Virus record (IMG/VR): IMGVR_UViG_3300017788_000085
Coordinates: 1-34,621 of that record
Source of the DNA: a virus
DNA length: 34,621 nucleotides
Strand: one strand, 5' to 3'
Below are positions 1 to 10,500 of this stretch, piece after piece; the stretch's first letter is position 1, and each line of letters opens with the position of its first letter. The notes under the pieces are model-generated. The model was not told the DNA's origin and searched no databases. It saw only the letters and a program-made list of their open reading frames with translations. The position numbers and the translations under genes are program-made.

Positions 1-1068
1 AATGCCGGTGGCGATCCTTACACTTCATATTATCCTAGCAGTTACAATCCGTCCTTAACAAGCATGACACTTAGTGAAGTAGCTAGATGGCAAAAAGATT
101 TAGTTCAAGAAAACGTAAGAAAAGGTTTTGTAAACTCTAGTGCTAGTGGTAGATATCAATTTATACAAGCCACACTACAAACTGCAATAGATTCTGTAGG
201 TTTAGATAGAGACAATACAAGATTTACAGCAGACGTTCAAGACGTTCTAATAATAGACGTTTTAAAACGAGTGAGAAGATACGATGATTGGTTAGCAGGT
301 TCTATAACTACAGAACAATTTCAATTTAACTTGAGCGGAGAATTTGAAAGTGTTCCTTTACCTTGTTCTCAGAATAATGCAACAAAAAGATTAGGAAGAA
401 TCGGTACAAAGCGTGCTTTACACGACTGTGATACTTTTTTTCAAGCATTAGAAGACATCAAAAATGGTGGCACAGGTAGAAGCTTTATAGTAGACGTAAC
501 ACCTTCAGGTAAAAGTGGTGCAAATCCATCTACAGGTAATTCAGCTAAACGAGCAGCAGAATTAAGAACATCAGGCAATAACTATACAACAGGCGGACAT
601 AATGTTTCCCAAAATCCTAGCTCTACAACAGCACTACCTGATTCTGGTAATCCATATTTTTATGAACCGATCGACTTTTATGATGATAGATATGATTTTA
701 GAACAGGTAAGAAAATAAGAGATATAGGAATTAACGGCGTTAACCCAGTATCGTCAAATGCTAGATACAACGTAGGTGTTCCGTCGGATAGTTCAGGCGT
801 TGATACTCCCGGCGGCGGCGTACCTCAGCCTAATAATGTGCGAGATTGGAGCAATGATGATATAGTTAAACTATTGGAAGGAGAACCGGTAGGTAATTTA
901 AAAACTGAAACTGTACAAACTCCAGCAGGACCACAAACTGTTGTAAAAAGAACACAGATAATTAACACTCCGGCAGGACCGAAAGAAGTTAACGTTGACA
1001 AGCAGTTTTACGGCAGTGCATCTACTAAAAAATTACCTCAACCTTCTGCAAAAACAGGACCATTTTAA
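1..1068 (+). CDS. Muramidase-like tail-associated lysozyme, 5' partial
   Basis: The reading frame is open from base 1, so the gene starts upstream. The ATG at 64 is an internal Met, since the residues before it (NAGGDPYTSYYPSSYNPSLTS) fit the domain. The N-terminal part resembles lambda-endolysin-like muramidases (GH104-like), which cut the glycan strands of peptidoglycan. It has the SASGRYQFI motif, followed about 70 residues later by NLSGEFESVP, which matches the family's LS..WASLP region. The catalytic Glu expected upstream of GRYQ is not visible and should lie just outside the window. The C-terminal ~200 residues are Gly/Ser/Pro/Asn-rich and low in complexity, with a twice-repeated TPAGP motif, suggesting a flexible structural extension. 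The stop overlaps the ribosome binding site (TAAGGA) of the gp5-like gene, so the product may be a virion-associated hydrolase used during infection. The enzyme class is inferred from motifs only. Confidence 0.65.
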   Translation, partial: NAGGDPYTSYYPSSYNPSLTSMTLSEVARWQKDLVQENVRKGFVNSSASGRYQFIQATLQTAIDSVGLDRDNTRFTADVQDVLIIDVLKRVRRYDDWLAGSITTEQFQFNLSGEFESVPLPCSQNNATKRLGRIGTKRALHDCDTFFQALEDIKNGGTGRSFIVDVTPSGKSGANPSTGNSAKRAAELRTSGNNYTTGGHNVSQNPSSTTALPDSGNPYFYEPIDFYDDRYDFRTGKKIRDIGINGVNPVSSNARYNVGVPSDSSGVDTPGGGVPQPNNVRDWSNDDIVKLLEGEPVGNLKTETVQTPAGPQTVVKRTQIINTPAGPKEVNVDKQFYGSASTKKLPQPSAKTGPF

Positions 1069-1078
1069 GGAATATTAA

Positions 1079-3592
1079 ATGTCATCATATCAATATACGA
1101 GAACTAGATTAGAAGATGGTGCTATTTTAGACATAGGTCCCTATGAAGCAATCGTAATCAATCATTTAGATCCATTGAGTATGGGTTCTCTAGAAGTTGA
1201 ATTACTACGCAAAAGAGGTGCTACCGGTACGCCAGAACGTTCTGGACAATTGGTTATGGTAAAATATCTAAGTCCATTTTATGGTGTTACTCCTGTTAAA
1301 GGATTAAAAGAAAATGACGGGTATCAATTTACACAAAAGAGTTATGGATTTTGGGCAGTACCGCCTGATCCAGGAACAAAAGTTTTAGTAATTTTTGCAG
1401 AAGGCCACGCAGCATACGGATATTGGATAGGTTGTATTCAAGATCATGGTATGAACTTTATGGTTCCTGATGGCAGACCTTCTACTATTAATACAACTAA
1501 CATCACACCGCCTAATTTAAAAGGTGCAAAATTACCTGTTGGAGAATATAATAAATTAATAGAAGATGGATCGTTAATTGATCCTACCCTTTTTGCTAAA
1601 CCTTATAACAAAGATTTTACTGAAGTTTTAGAGACACAGGGATTATTATATGATGAAGCAAGAGGAACAACTACAAGCAGTGCTAGAAGAGAAACCCCTA
1701 GCATGGTTTTTGGTTGGAGCTCACCGGGACCGCTAGATAAAAGGGCTACTCATCCTACTACAAAATATGGAGATGATAGGGCACCTGTTGACTATCCTTT
1801 TAACAGATTAGGTGGTTCTAGCATTGTTATGGATGACGGCGACGATAAGTTTATCAGAGCAACTCATGCAGAAGACGGACCTCCTATTTACATTAACAAA
1901 GAAGTAGGCGAACCAGGCGGTGACGAAACTATTCCTCAAAATGAACTTTTTAGAATTCGTACTAGAACCGGCCATCAAATACTATTACACAATTCTGAAG
2001 ACATGATTTATATTAGCAACTCTAGAGGTACTGCTTGGATAGAATTATCGTCAGATGGTAAAATTGATATACATGCTCAAGATAGCATTAGCGTTATGAC
2101 TGACGCTGATTTAAACTTTACCGCAGAAAGAGATATAAACCTTGAAGCAGGCAGAAATGTCAATATTAAAGCGTCTGCAAGATGGAGTGATGGAAAACAA
2201 TTTGAACAGGGGAAAGAAAGTGGTAGAGTACAAATTGAAAGTTTATTTAATACAAACATAGATGTAGGAAAAGACTATAAATTGACTGTGGGAGGTTCTG
2301 CAGATGTTTTAGTAAGAAAAGAAATGAAAACTACAGTTGAAAACAATTACTTTTTACACTCAAATGCAAATATATTTCAGCGTTCAGACAGTGCCACACA
2401 CGAATCTTCGGGCCACAGTTTTTATAGAACTTCGGAATCTAATTTGCACGACAGAGTTTTAGGAGTATCATTTTTAGATGTAGACGGTGACGTTAATATA
2501 TGGTCAAAGGAAAATGTAAAAGTTAGAGCAGCTATCGATATTAATACTTTATCGGGTGAACGAACTAAATTTACAAGTACAGATAGTATGAATATTAGAT
2601 CAACAGGTGATAACGTTTACATTACAGGATCTCCAAACATTCATCTAAACGGACCTCCTGCTGCTATTGCAGATCCTGCATTGCCTGCGACAAAGTCATC
2701 ATTGCCAGAAGATGCTACTCCTGTTATCCTTTTGTCGACCTATACACTACCGTACATTATACCGGGCTCGTTAACACCTGTTCAGTACGATAGCATATTG
2801 TTACGAGCACCACAACACGAACCGTGGCCTCATCACGAAAACCTTGCTCCATTGAATTTTAAAAAACATGAAACGGATAGAGAAAATCCCGGAGATGTAG
2901 CATCTGCTGATAGAATATTAACTCCTGATACATTCTTAAAAAATAAAGGAGAATTAGCTCGTAGTACTAGAGTTACAGGAAGTGGCGGTAACATTGTAAG
3001 TGGCGGCGGCGGCGGGGATGCAGGTGATTTCCACGGTCAAGGATATAATCCTAACGAAAGTGCAGGACAACCTGCAGGACAATCAAGATATCCAGATGGC
3101 TTAGAATATAATGCGGATTATACAAGTAAGTTGCCACCTAATGTATTAAGTGATGATCCTGAATTACCTAGACAATATATTCTCGATGCAATGCAACAAG
3201 CAGTTATAGAAGCATTAGGTTCTACTTACAAAGTGAGAATTACACCGCAAGGCGGCAGAGGAACACGAAAAGAAGGAACACAAAACCATCCCGGCGGCTA
3301 TGCAGCAGATTTTTATATTATTGATCCTCAAAATCAAAGAATTACTCCTCCATATGGACAAGAATTATATACAAAATTAGTAGAAAAACTAGTAATCAAT
3401 GCTAATGCAAAAGGGGTAAGGCCAGGCATAGCAGGTTATAATTGGGGTATTCATTATGACGAAACTCCTAGTAGACAACCTAAACCTCCTATAGTTAATA
3501 AAGGCGATGCTACTACTTGGAGCAACTACAGTTCGTCATATAATGCTGCTATAGCACGAGCAATACAAAATGTTAAAAAAGGACTAGCATAA
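1079..3592 (+). CDS. 5: Baseplate central spike/hub protein gp5-like, with C-terminal peptidase-like domain
   Basis: 837 residues. Residues ~15-125 form a gp5-type OB fold, with VPPDPGTKVLVIFAEG at 94-109 and GYWIGCI soon after. Residues ~290-520 are alternating beta-strand sequence (RTRTGHQILLHNSED, then repeated hydrophobic/polar strands) as in the gp5/VgrG needle beta-helix. The lysozyme domain that T4 gp5 carries between these parts is not recognisable here. After a Gly-rich linker (~640-660), residues ~675-815 look like an M15-type peptidase: NHPGGYAADF gives H737 and D744, and GIHYDE gives H792, a plausible His-Asp-His zinc set. The protein would trimerise as the puncturing tip and digest peptide cross-links. 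The start follows TAAGGA by 7 nt. The stop shares a base with the next ATG (TAATG), implying translational coupling to gp25. Assignment to gp5 is firm; the peptidase domain is an inference. Confidence 0.85.
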   Translation: MSSYQYTRTRLEDGAILDIGPYEAIVINHLDPLSMGSLEVELLRKRGATGTPERSGQLVMVKYLSPFYGVTPVKGLKENDGYQFTQKSYGFWAVPPDPGTKVLVIFAEGHAAYGYWIGCIQDHGMNFMVPDGRPSTINTTNITPPNLKGAKLPVGEYNKLIEDGSLIDPTLFAKPYNKDFTEVLETQGLLYDEARGTTTSSARRETPSMVFGWSSPGPLDKRATHPTTKYGDDRAPVDYPFNRLGGSSIVMDDGDDKFIRATHAEDGPPIYINKEVGEPGGDETIPQNELFRIRTRTGHQILLHNSEDMIYISNSRGTAWIELSSDGKIDIHAQDSISVMTDADLNFTAERDINLEAGRNVNIKASARWSDGKQFEQGKESGRVQIESLFNTNIDVGKDYKLTVGGSADVLVRKEMKTTVENNYFLHSNANIFQRSDSATHESSGHSFYRTSESNLHDRVLGVSFLDVDGDVNIWSKENVKVRAAIDINTLSGERTKFTSTDSMNIRSTGDNVYITGSPNIHLNGPPAAIADPALPATKSSLPEDATPVILLSTYTLPYIIPGSLTPVQYDSILLRAPQHEPWPHHENLAPLNFKKHETDRENPGDVASADRILTPDTFLKNKGELARSTRVTGSGGNIVSGGGGGDAGDFHGQGYNPNESAGQPAGQSRYPDGLEYNADYTSKLPPNVLSDDPELPRQYILDAMQQAVIEALGSTYKVRITPQGGRGTRKEGTQNHPGGYAADFYIIDPQNQRITPPYGQELYTKLVEKLVINANAKGVRPGIAGYNWGIHYDETPSRQPKPPIVNKGDATTWSNYSSSYNAAIARAIQNVKKGLA

Positions 3593-4029
3593 TGAGTACA
3601 TTAGAAAAAAATCTATACAAGCGAGTAGTAGTAGAGGGCGGACCACAACGTGCCCAAGTAGGTAGAGCTTACAGAGGATTTTCTAGTGTAAGTGAAAACA
3701 CTGAAAATTTTGCTCTTTATGATTTTGAATTGATAAAACAAGATATTATTAATCATTTTCATATTAGACAAGGAGAAAAACTAAGCGATCCTAGTTTTGG
3801 TTGTATAATTTGGGATATGCTATTTGAACCTTTTACTGATCAAGTTAGAGAAGCAATTATTCAGAACGTTACAGACATTGTAAATTATGATCCAAGAGTG
3901 CAAGTTAATGAAATATTAATTGACAGTTACGAACAAGGCATAGAAATAAGATGTACTTTAACATATTTGCCTTACAATATTTCAGACCAAATGATTTATA
4001 GATTTGATCAAAGAACAAACCTAATATAA
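3592..4029 (+). CDS. 25: Baseplate wedge subunit gp25
   Basis: 145 residues, close to T4 gp25 (132). It has the conserved gp25/GPW-type core: an N-terminal helix (FELIKQDIINHF), then SDPSFGCIIWDMLFEP at residues 65-80, a helix (VREAIIQNVTDIV) and a C-terminal beta strand pair (IEIRCTLTYLPYNISDQM). In T4 this small protein joins gp6 and gp53 in the wedge and helps start sheath polymerisation. The family was once called lysozyme-like but is structural. Its ATG overlaps the stop of the gp5-like gene by one base. A short gap with a late-type promoter separates it from gp6. Confidence 0.92.
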   Translation: MSTLEKNLYKRVVVEGGPQRAQVGRAYRGFSSVSENTENFALYDFELIKQDIINHFHIRQGEKLSDPSFGCIIWDMLFEPFTDQVREAIIQNVTDIVNYDPRVQVNEILIDSYEQGIEIRCTLTYLPYNISDQMIYRFDQRTNLI

Positions 4030-4052
4030 TTATATACGCTGTTAATTATTAA

Positions 4053-4060
4053 GATAAATA
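4053..4060 (+). promoter_or_regulatory. T4-type late promoter -10 box upstream of gp6
   Basis: GATAAATA followed by CC, matching the T4 late consensus TATAAATA at 7 of 8 positions. It lies in the 56-nt gap between gp25 and gp6, 26 nt before the start codon. By analogy with T4, transcription would start near 4066. T4-like phages read such boxes with the phage late sigma factor gp55. No start-site data are available here. Confidence 0.6.
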
Positions 4061-4076
4061 CCTTATATAGATAAGG
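4061..4076 (+). promoter_or_regulatory. Possible hairpin covering the gp6 ribosome binding site
   Basis: CCTTAT-ATAG-ATAAGG makes a perfect 6-bp stem with a 4-nt loop. The 3' arm contains most of the Shine-Dalgarno sequence AAGGA (4073-4077) of gp6. The 5' arm falls mostly before the start predicted from the late box at 4053-4060, so only read-through mRNA would carry the full hairpin. The stem is short and AT-rich, hence weak. Confidence 0.35.
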
Positions 4077-4085
4077 AAATTTACT

Positions 4086-7000
4086 ATGTCTTCAACTGAC
4101 AGACAGTCTAGATTATTAGCAACAGAAGATTGGAAAGCAATTTATCAAAGTTTTAGAAATGCAGATTTTCAAAGTTATGATTTTGACAATTTGCGTAGAA
4201 CTATGATAAACTATCTGCGTCAAAACTATCCAGAAGATTTTAATGACTATATTGAAAGTTCAGAATATCTTGCATTGATCGACTTGATTGCATTTTTGGG
4301 ACAGAATTTAAGTTTCCGTGTTGACCTTAATGCTAGAGAAAATTTCTTAGAAACAGCAGAACGCAGAGAAAGCGTTTTAAGATTAGCAAGACTTATATCT
4401 TACAATGCTACACGCAATCAACCTGCTAACGGGCTATTAAAATTTGATACAGTTTCTACTAGTGAAACTGTAAGAGACAGCACTGGTTTTAATCTAGCCG
4501 GAACAGTAGTAAGATGGAATGATAGATCTAACCCCAACTATTTAGAACAGTTTATTAAAATTCTAAATGCAGCACTGCCTGTTAATAACACTATAGGCAG
4601 ACCTTTAAAAACTGAACTTATTGCAAATGTGTCAACCGAACAATACAGAATAAATGCAATTAACACTGACGTTCCTGTTTTTGGTTTTTCTAAAACTGTA
4701 GAAGGTATAAGTACAAGATTTGAAATAGTTAGCACTGGTATAGAAAATGGTAACATTGTAGAAGAACCTCCTTTGCCTGGAAACAATCCCGCGTTTTTAT
4801 ATAGAGATGACGGGCAAGGTCCTGGAAGTTCTAACAGTGGATTTTTTATGCATTTTAGACAAGGCAGATTGGAAAATGGTAGTTTCTTAGTAGAAGCACC
4901 CATTCCTAATCAAATTATTTCTATAGATGCAGTTAATATTAATCACACCGATGTTTGGTTATATAGTACAGATTCAAACGGATTTGAAAACAGCTTATGG
5001 TCTAAATTAGAATCAGTAGAAGGTAATAATATTATCTACAATAGCTTGTTTGCCGGAATAAGAAATTCCTATGCGGTAGTTTCTAGAATAGATGATAGAA
5101 TTAACTTGATCTTTAGCGATGGTGTTTTTGGTAATTTACCTAATGGAAACTTTAAAGTTTACTACAGAGTTTCAGACAATCGAAACAGTGTTGTATCACC
5201 AGGCAATATGACCAATATCAATATCGAAATTCCGTATATTAGCAAAAGTAACACACAGGAAACTCTTACTATAGGATTAAGTTTAAAGTACACAGTTACA
5301 AATGCCAGACCGACAGAAACTAATGCTGACATTAAAGCAAATGCTCCTGCAACTTATTATACTCAAAATAGATTAATTACCGCAGAAGATTACAATATAG
5401 GTCCTTTGGGTATAAGTCAAGAAATAGTTAAAACAAAAAGTGTAAACAGAATTGCCAGTGGTATTAGTAGATATTATGATTTAAAAGATCCCAGTGGAAA
5501 ATATTCCAGCACTAATCTTTTTGCAGACGATGGTGTGATATTTAAAGAAGAATTTGTCAGAAAAAAGAATTTTACTTTTGTAACTCAATCTGATATTGAG
5601 GGAATTATTATTAACACTATAGAACCTATTATTTCGAGTGTGAATGTTAACAATTTTTATTTAGGAAAATTTAATAGGATAATTTTAAGTGACTTGAACA
5701 TATCTTGGAATTTAGAAACCTTTACTACAAACCGTTCTACTGGTTATTTTGCTGATCAAGATGGAGTAGCATTAAAATTAGGTTCGTTTACTTCTACTAA
5801 TTTAAAGTTTGCAGAGACAGGAGCATTATGTAGATTTACTGCACCACTTACTAATACAGGAGATCCCCAATATTTCTTAAAGGATGGAACACTAACAACT
5901 AATGAAAATGCATTAGGAGCAAGTGCATATAAGTGGGTTAAAGTAGTCAGTGTTACAGGTGATGGTTCTAGTGTAGACACTAACGGAATTGGTCCTGTAT
6001 TATTTAATGATTACATATCTCAAGGTGCTGTATTAGATCAAATTATTCCTAAATTTTCAAGAACATTGACTAATGATGTAAAAACACAAATCATTGATAG
6101 AACATTTGCCTATCAAGATTATGCATTAAGATATGATCAAAACAGCAGACAATGGAAAATTATAACAGCAGAAAACATCAATACAGTAGAAAACTTTTCG
6201 TTAGGTAAAGAAGGTAATACATCTAATCAAAATTTAGATAGCAGTTGGGTTCTTTATTTAAAGACCAACGGAGAATCCTATTCTGTTACTTACAGAAATT
6301 TAAGATATCTTTTAGAAAGTGCAAACGAAATAAAATTTTATTTTGATAGTGCAGATAAAATTTATGATACAAAAACTGGACAAATTGTAAGAGATAGAAT
6401 AGAAATTTTAAACATCAATAGAAAACCTGATAGTCTGTTTCCATTTACACAAGATTATACTTGGAACATTAGTGACTCATACAGGGACACTGAAGGATAC
6501 ATTGATAATAGAAAAATAGAAATACAATTCAACGATTTTGATGACGACGGAATCGTTGACAATCCACAATTGTTTGAAGATGTTGTAAACGAAACTACAA
6601 ATCCTGACACAAAATATATTTTCCAAGAAAAATATATTTCTAGCGATGGCGTAGAAGATTACAAGTATTTTGATAATTCTGCAAACACAATAATTATTAA
6701 ACAAAACGAAGCAGCGATCGGTGCATGGAGCCAATACGAAGAGGGGCAAATTTTTTATCTTGTAGAAGAAACAGTTTTTAAACAAATTAACAAATCAAAA
6801 AATAATATAAGTTTTAATACTTTATATAAAGCATATATAGGCAGAGACAACTTAAAGTTTCAATACATTCATGTAGCAGATTCTTCTTATCGAATAGACC
6901 CGGCTGCAAGTAATATTATTGATATATTTGTATTAACAAAAACCTATGATACTGAATTTAGAAAATATCTAAGCGGTGGATTGACAACTCAACCATTGCC

Positions 7001-7526
7001 GCCTAGCACAGATGAATTATTTAGAAATTTTGGAACTGCTATTGGTAAAATTAAATCAATAAGTGACGAAATTGTTTTTCATCCTGTTAAGTATAAGATG
7101 TTGTTTGGTACTAAAGCAAGAGAAGATCTACAAGTTACATTTAAGATTGTAAAAAACCCAACACTTGTTACTAACAATAACGAATTAAAAGCAAATGTTA
7201 TTGATGCTGTAAATCAATTCTTTGCAATAGAAAACTGGAATTTTGGCGATACATTTTATTTTCAAGAATTAAGTGCGTATGTAATGAATACACTTTCGCC
7301 TAATTTAGTTTCTGTAGTTATAGTACCTAAACAATCAAATCAAGCATTTGGTAGTTTATTTGAAATTAAATCAGAAAGTGATGAGATTTTTGTAAACGCA
7401 GCAGAAGTATCTGATGTAGAAATAATAGATCAAATAACAGCAACAGAATTACAAGCAACTGGTAATGTTATAACCAGTGTATCTAGATCTTTATCCGGAA
7501 TTCAAAGTTCAATAAGTAGGAGTTAA
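4086..7526 (+). CDS. 6: Baseplate wedge subunit gp6 (enlarged)
   Basis: 1146 residues. The N-terminus is a clear gp6/gpJ-type wedge protein: LRQNYPEDFNDYIESSEYLA followed by LIDLIAFLGQNLSFRVD (about residues 64-80), and NFLETAERRESVLRLARLI. Near the C-terminus come a typical domain (VKYKMLFGTKAREDLQVTFK) and a helical NELKANVIDAVNQFF segment. In T4, gp6 dimers form the inner ring linking the wedges. The protein is much longer than T4 gp6 (660), with the extra beta-rich sequence in the middle (~550-950). Acidic stretches such as FNDFDDDGIVDNPQ (~485-500 residues before the end of that insert) could bind calcium, but this is a guess. The start follows AAGGA by 8 nt. It is likely transcribed from the late promoter just upstream as well as by read-through. 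Confidence 0.9.
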   Translation: MSSTDRQSRLLATEDWKAIYQSFRNADFQSYDFDNLRRTMINYLRQNYPEDFNDYIESSEYLALIDLIAFLGQNLSFRVDLNARENFLETAERRESVLRLARLISYNATRNQPANGLLKFDTVSTSETVRDSTGFNLAGTVVRWNDRSNPNYLEQFIKILNAALPVNNTIGRPLKTELIANVSTEQYRINAINTDVPVFGFSKTVEGISTRFEIVSTGIENGNIVEEPPLPGNNPAFLYRDDGQGPGSSNSGFFMHFRQGRLENGSFLVEAPIPNQIISIDAVNINHTDVWLYSTDSNGFENSLWSKLESVEGNNIIYNSLFAGIRNSYAVVSRIDDRINLIFSDGVFGNLPNGNFKVYYRVSDNRNSVVSPGNMTNINIEIPYISKSNTQETLTIGLSLKYTVTNARPTETNADIKANAPATYYTQNRLITAEDYNIGPLGISQEIVKTKSVNRIASGISRYYDLKDPSGKYSSTNLFADDGVIFKEEFVRKKNFTFVTQSDIEGIIINTIEPIISSVNVNNFYLGKFNRIILSDLNISWNLETFTTNRSTGYFADQDGVALKLGSFTSTNLKFAETGALCRFTAPLTNTGDPQYFLKDGTLTTNENALGASAYKWVKVVSVTGDGSSVDTNGIGPVLFNDYISQGAVLDQIIPKFSRTLTNDVKTQIIDRTFAYQDYALRYDQNSRQWKIITAENINTVENFSLGKEGNTSNQNLDSSWVLYLKTNGESYSVTYRNLRYLLESANEIKFYFDSADKIYDTKTGQIVRDRIEILNINRKPDSLFPFTQDYTWNISDSYRDTEGYIDNRKIEIQFNDFDDDGIVDNPQLFEDVVNETTNPDTKYIFQEKYISSDGVEDYKYFDNSANTIIIKQNEAAIGAWSQYEEGQIFYLVEETVFKQINKSKNNISFNTLYKAYIGRDNLKFQYIHVADSSYRIDPAASNIIDIFVLTKTYDTEFRKYLSGGLTTQPLPPSTDELFRNFGTAIGKIKSISDEIVFHPVKYKMLFGTKAREDLQVTFKIVKNPTLVTNNNELKANVIDAVNQFFAIENWNFGDTFYFQELSAYVMNTLSPNLVSVVIVPKQSNQAFGSLFEIKSESDEIFVNAAEVSDVEIIDQITATELQATGNVITSVSRSLSGIQSSISRS

Positions 7527-7533
7527 GTAAACA

Positions 7534-10500
7534 ATGGCTAAAAATACACAAAACGAATTTGGTTTACCAGTTCCGGGTGACAATAAAAGAACAGCCGCTA
7601 GTTTATTACCAAGATTTTTTAGAACAGAAGCAAATCAAAAATTTCTTCAGGCAACATTAGATCAACTGATTCAACCAGGCGTTGCTGAAAAACTTAATGG
7701 ATATTTTGGTAGAAGAAATTCAAAGTCTTTTACTAGCACTGACACTTATATTCCGGATGTATCAAGTAATAGACAAAATTACCAATTAGAGCCTGCGTTA
7801 GTAATTAAAGATAATTTAAACAATGTAACATTCTACAAAGATTATAATGATTACATAAATCAAATTAAGAATTTAGGCGGTAACGTAGATGATCATTCTG
7901 TATTAAATTCACAAGAAACTTATCCGTGGAACCCCAATATTGACTGGGACAAATTTGTTAATTTTAGAGAATATTATTGGTTGCCAAACGGTCCTTTAGG
8001 TGTACCAGTACGAGGACAAAGTAGAGACGTTGTTAGTACCTATACTGTAACTGTAGTAGAAGAAGATGATAATTTTGCATATGTTTTTTCACCCAACGGA
8101 TTTACTAGAAATCCCAGTTTAAAACTATACAGAGGACAAAAATATAGATTTGAAATAGATACTCCCGGTCATCCAATGGCATTTGCCTTGACTAGAAGTT
8201 TCACTCCTGGCAATGCAATTATTGTTGCAACTAGAGACGGAGTTAGAGCACCAGGCTTGTTTGACGCAACACTTTATGGAAACGAGTATGATATAGGCGA
8301 TTTTATCATACTACCAGCAGCAGGCGGATTAGTGGGATTTGAAGATAATGAAAATGTATCAACTATCTATTCTGATGGGCAGATTAAATTAGGTGAAGAA
8401 GGCGAACAAATTGCCAATGTCTATGTAGAAAAAGGTGTAATAGAATTTACAATTCCGTTTAATGCTCCTGATAGGTTATTTTATATTTCAAAAAATAACA
8501 TTGACACTAGTGGTACAATGAGAATCTACGACATAGAAGAAAATGCATTTTTAGATGTTGAAAACGATGTTTTAGGAAAAAAGACCTATACCAGTGCTAA
8601 TGGTGTTGTATTTTCGAACGGTTTAAGAATTTATTTTCAAGGTGATGTAATTCCTTCTGCCTACGAAACAGGGTTTTATTATGTAGAAGGTGTCGGTGAT
8701 AAAATAAAACTAATTAATGAACAATCCTTAATTATTCCTTCCGCATTTGCAGACGAAGTAGCAGTACCTTTTGACGTTCAAGGGTTTGACACTGTACCAT
8801 TTGAAGACAGCAGATTTACACCCGTAAATAAAGAATATATTGTAATTAATAGAGCAAGCTTAGATAAAAATCCATGGACTAGATTTAATAGATGGATTCA
8901 TAAAGATATAATAATAAAATCAGCCGAATATAACAATATCTCAGTTGATATTGATGAATCTAATAGAGCAGTAAGACCGATTATTGAATTTGAATCAGGA
9001 TTAAAACTATACCAATACGGAACCTTTGCTAAAGTAGATATTGATTTAGTTGATACTTTTACTCAAGATGTATTTTCTACTATTGAAGGCAGTATCGGTT
9101 ACAATATTGACGAGATAGACTTAGTAGATGGAATGCGAATTTTGTTTCTAGCAGATCCTGATATACTAGTAAACGGTAAGATTTTTCAAGTTAAATTTGT
9201 TAGACTAAACAATATTAGACAAATAAGTTTGATAGCTACTGTTGATTCTGATCCGCTGGAATTAGAAACGGTATTTGTAACTAAAGGTAAAAAAAATGCC
9301 GGTCTATCATATTATTACCAAAATGGAAAATGGCATACAGGACAAACAAAAACTGCAACCAATCAACCGCCTCTGTTTGATCTTTGCTGCCCACAAGGTA
9401 ATTTTTATGGAGATCTAAATGTTTTTGATAGTTCTAATTTCAAAGGAACAAAAATATTTTCTTATAGTATAGGTGATGGTAGAGCAGATACAGAATTAGG
9501 ATTTCCATTAGCATATCGAAATATAGACAATACTGGCGATATTCTTTTTGAATTTAATCTATTAACTGATGCAATTACCGTTCAATCTGGGCTAGGATTA
9601 ATAAATGTTTCTACAAGTGTGGGTAATTTACGCAAGTACAGTAATAGAACCGAGTTTGAATATGCAAACGGTTGGTCAAAGACTCCCTACAATTCTAAGC
9701 AAAAAGTATTGAGACAGTATGTTGCAAAGTTAGGCGAAACTAACAATTTTTCTATTGACGTTTATGATAAACCTACCAAATTAACAGACATTAAAGTTAA
9801 TATTTTTGTTAATAATAATTTGAAAAAAGAATTTAACGATTACGAACTTGATAAAATTAATAATAAATTGTTGATAAGATTTTACAATGATTTATCTGTA
9901 AATGATGTATTGTTAATCAAAACAACCTCGTCTGCTGTAAAAAATGCAAACGGTTGGTACGATGTTCCTATTAACCTAGAAAGAAACCCACTTAACGAAG
10001 ATATTACTACATTTACTTTGGGAGAAGTAATAGATCATGTTAACTGGATGTTGGAAGACATCCGATTGTTTGAAGGATTATATTTAGGTTCTTCAAATCT
10101 AAGAGATCTAGGAGATTTAGATTTTTACGGAAAACGATTTGTTAAACACAGCGGTCCAATAAATCTAGCTGCATATCATATTACAAATAAAAAATACAAT
10201 TTAATAAAGGCAATAGAATATTCTAGAAGAGAATACAGCAGATTTAAACGAATATTCTTAGAAACTGCAACATTGTTAGGTTACGACGGTCCTGTTAAAG
10301 AACATGTTGACAGAATATTAACGGAATTAAACAAAGACAAAATCAAGACACAACCTTTTTACTTTTCTGATATGCTAGGGTATGGCACAACTAATAAGAT
10401 ATCTTACGAAGTATTAGATGAAAGAAATCCTTTTTACGGACTATCTCAAAATTTTGATTTAACAAATCTATCTAACAAGTCTGTATTGGTCTACTTAAAT

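Noticed and set aside
64-66. ATG at 64 as the true start of the first gene
   Set aside because: The frame is open back to base 1, and the upstream residues fit the same domain family. No good ribosome binding site precedes 64.
3592-4029. gp25 as a lysozyme
   Set aside because: The family name is historical. T4 gp25 is a structural wedge protein, and the sequence shows no lysozyme motif.
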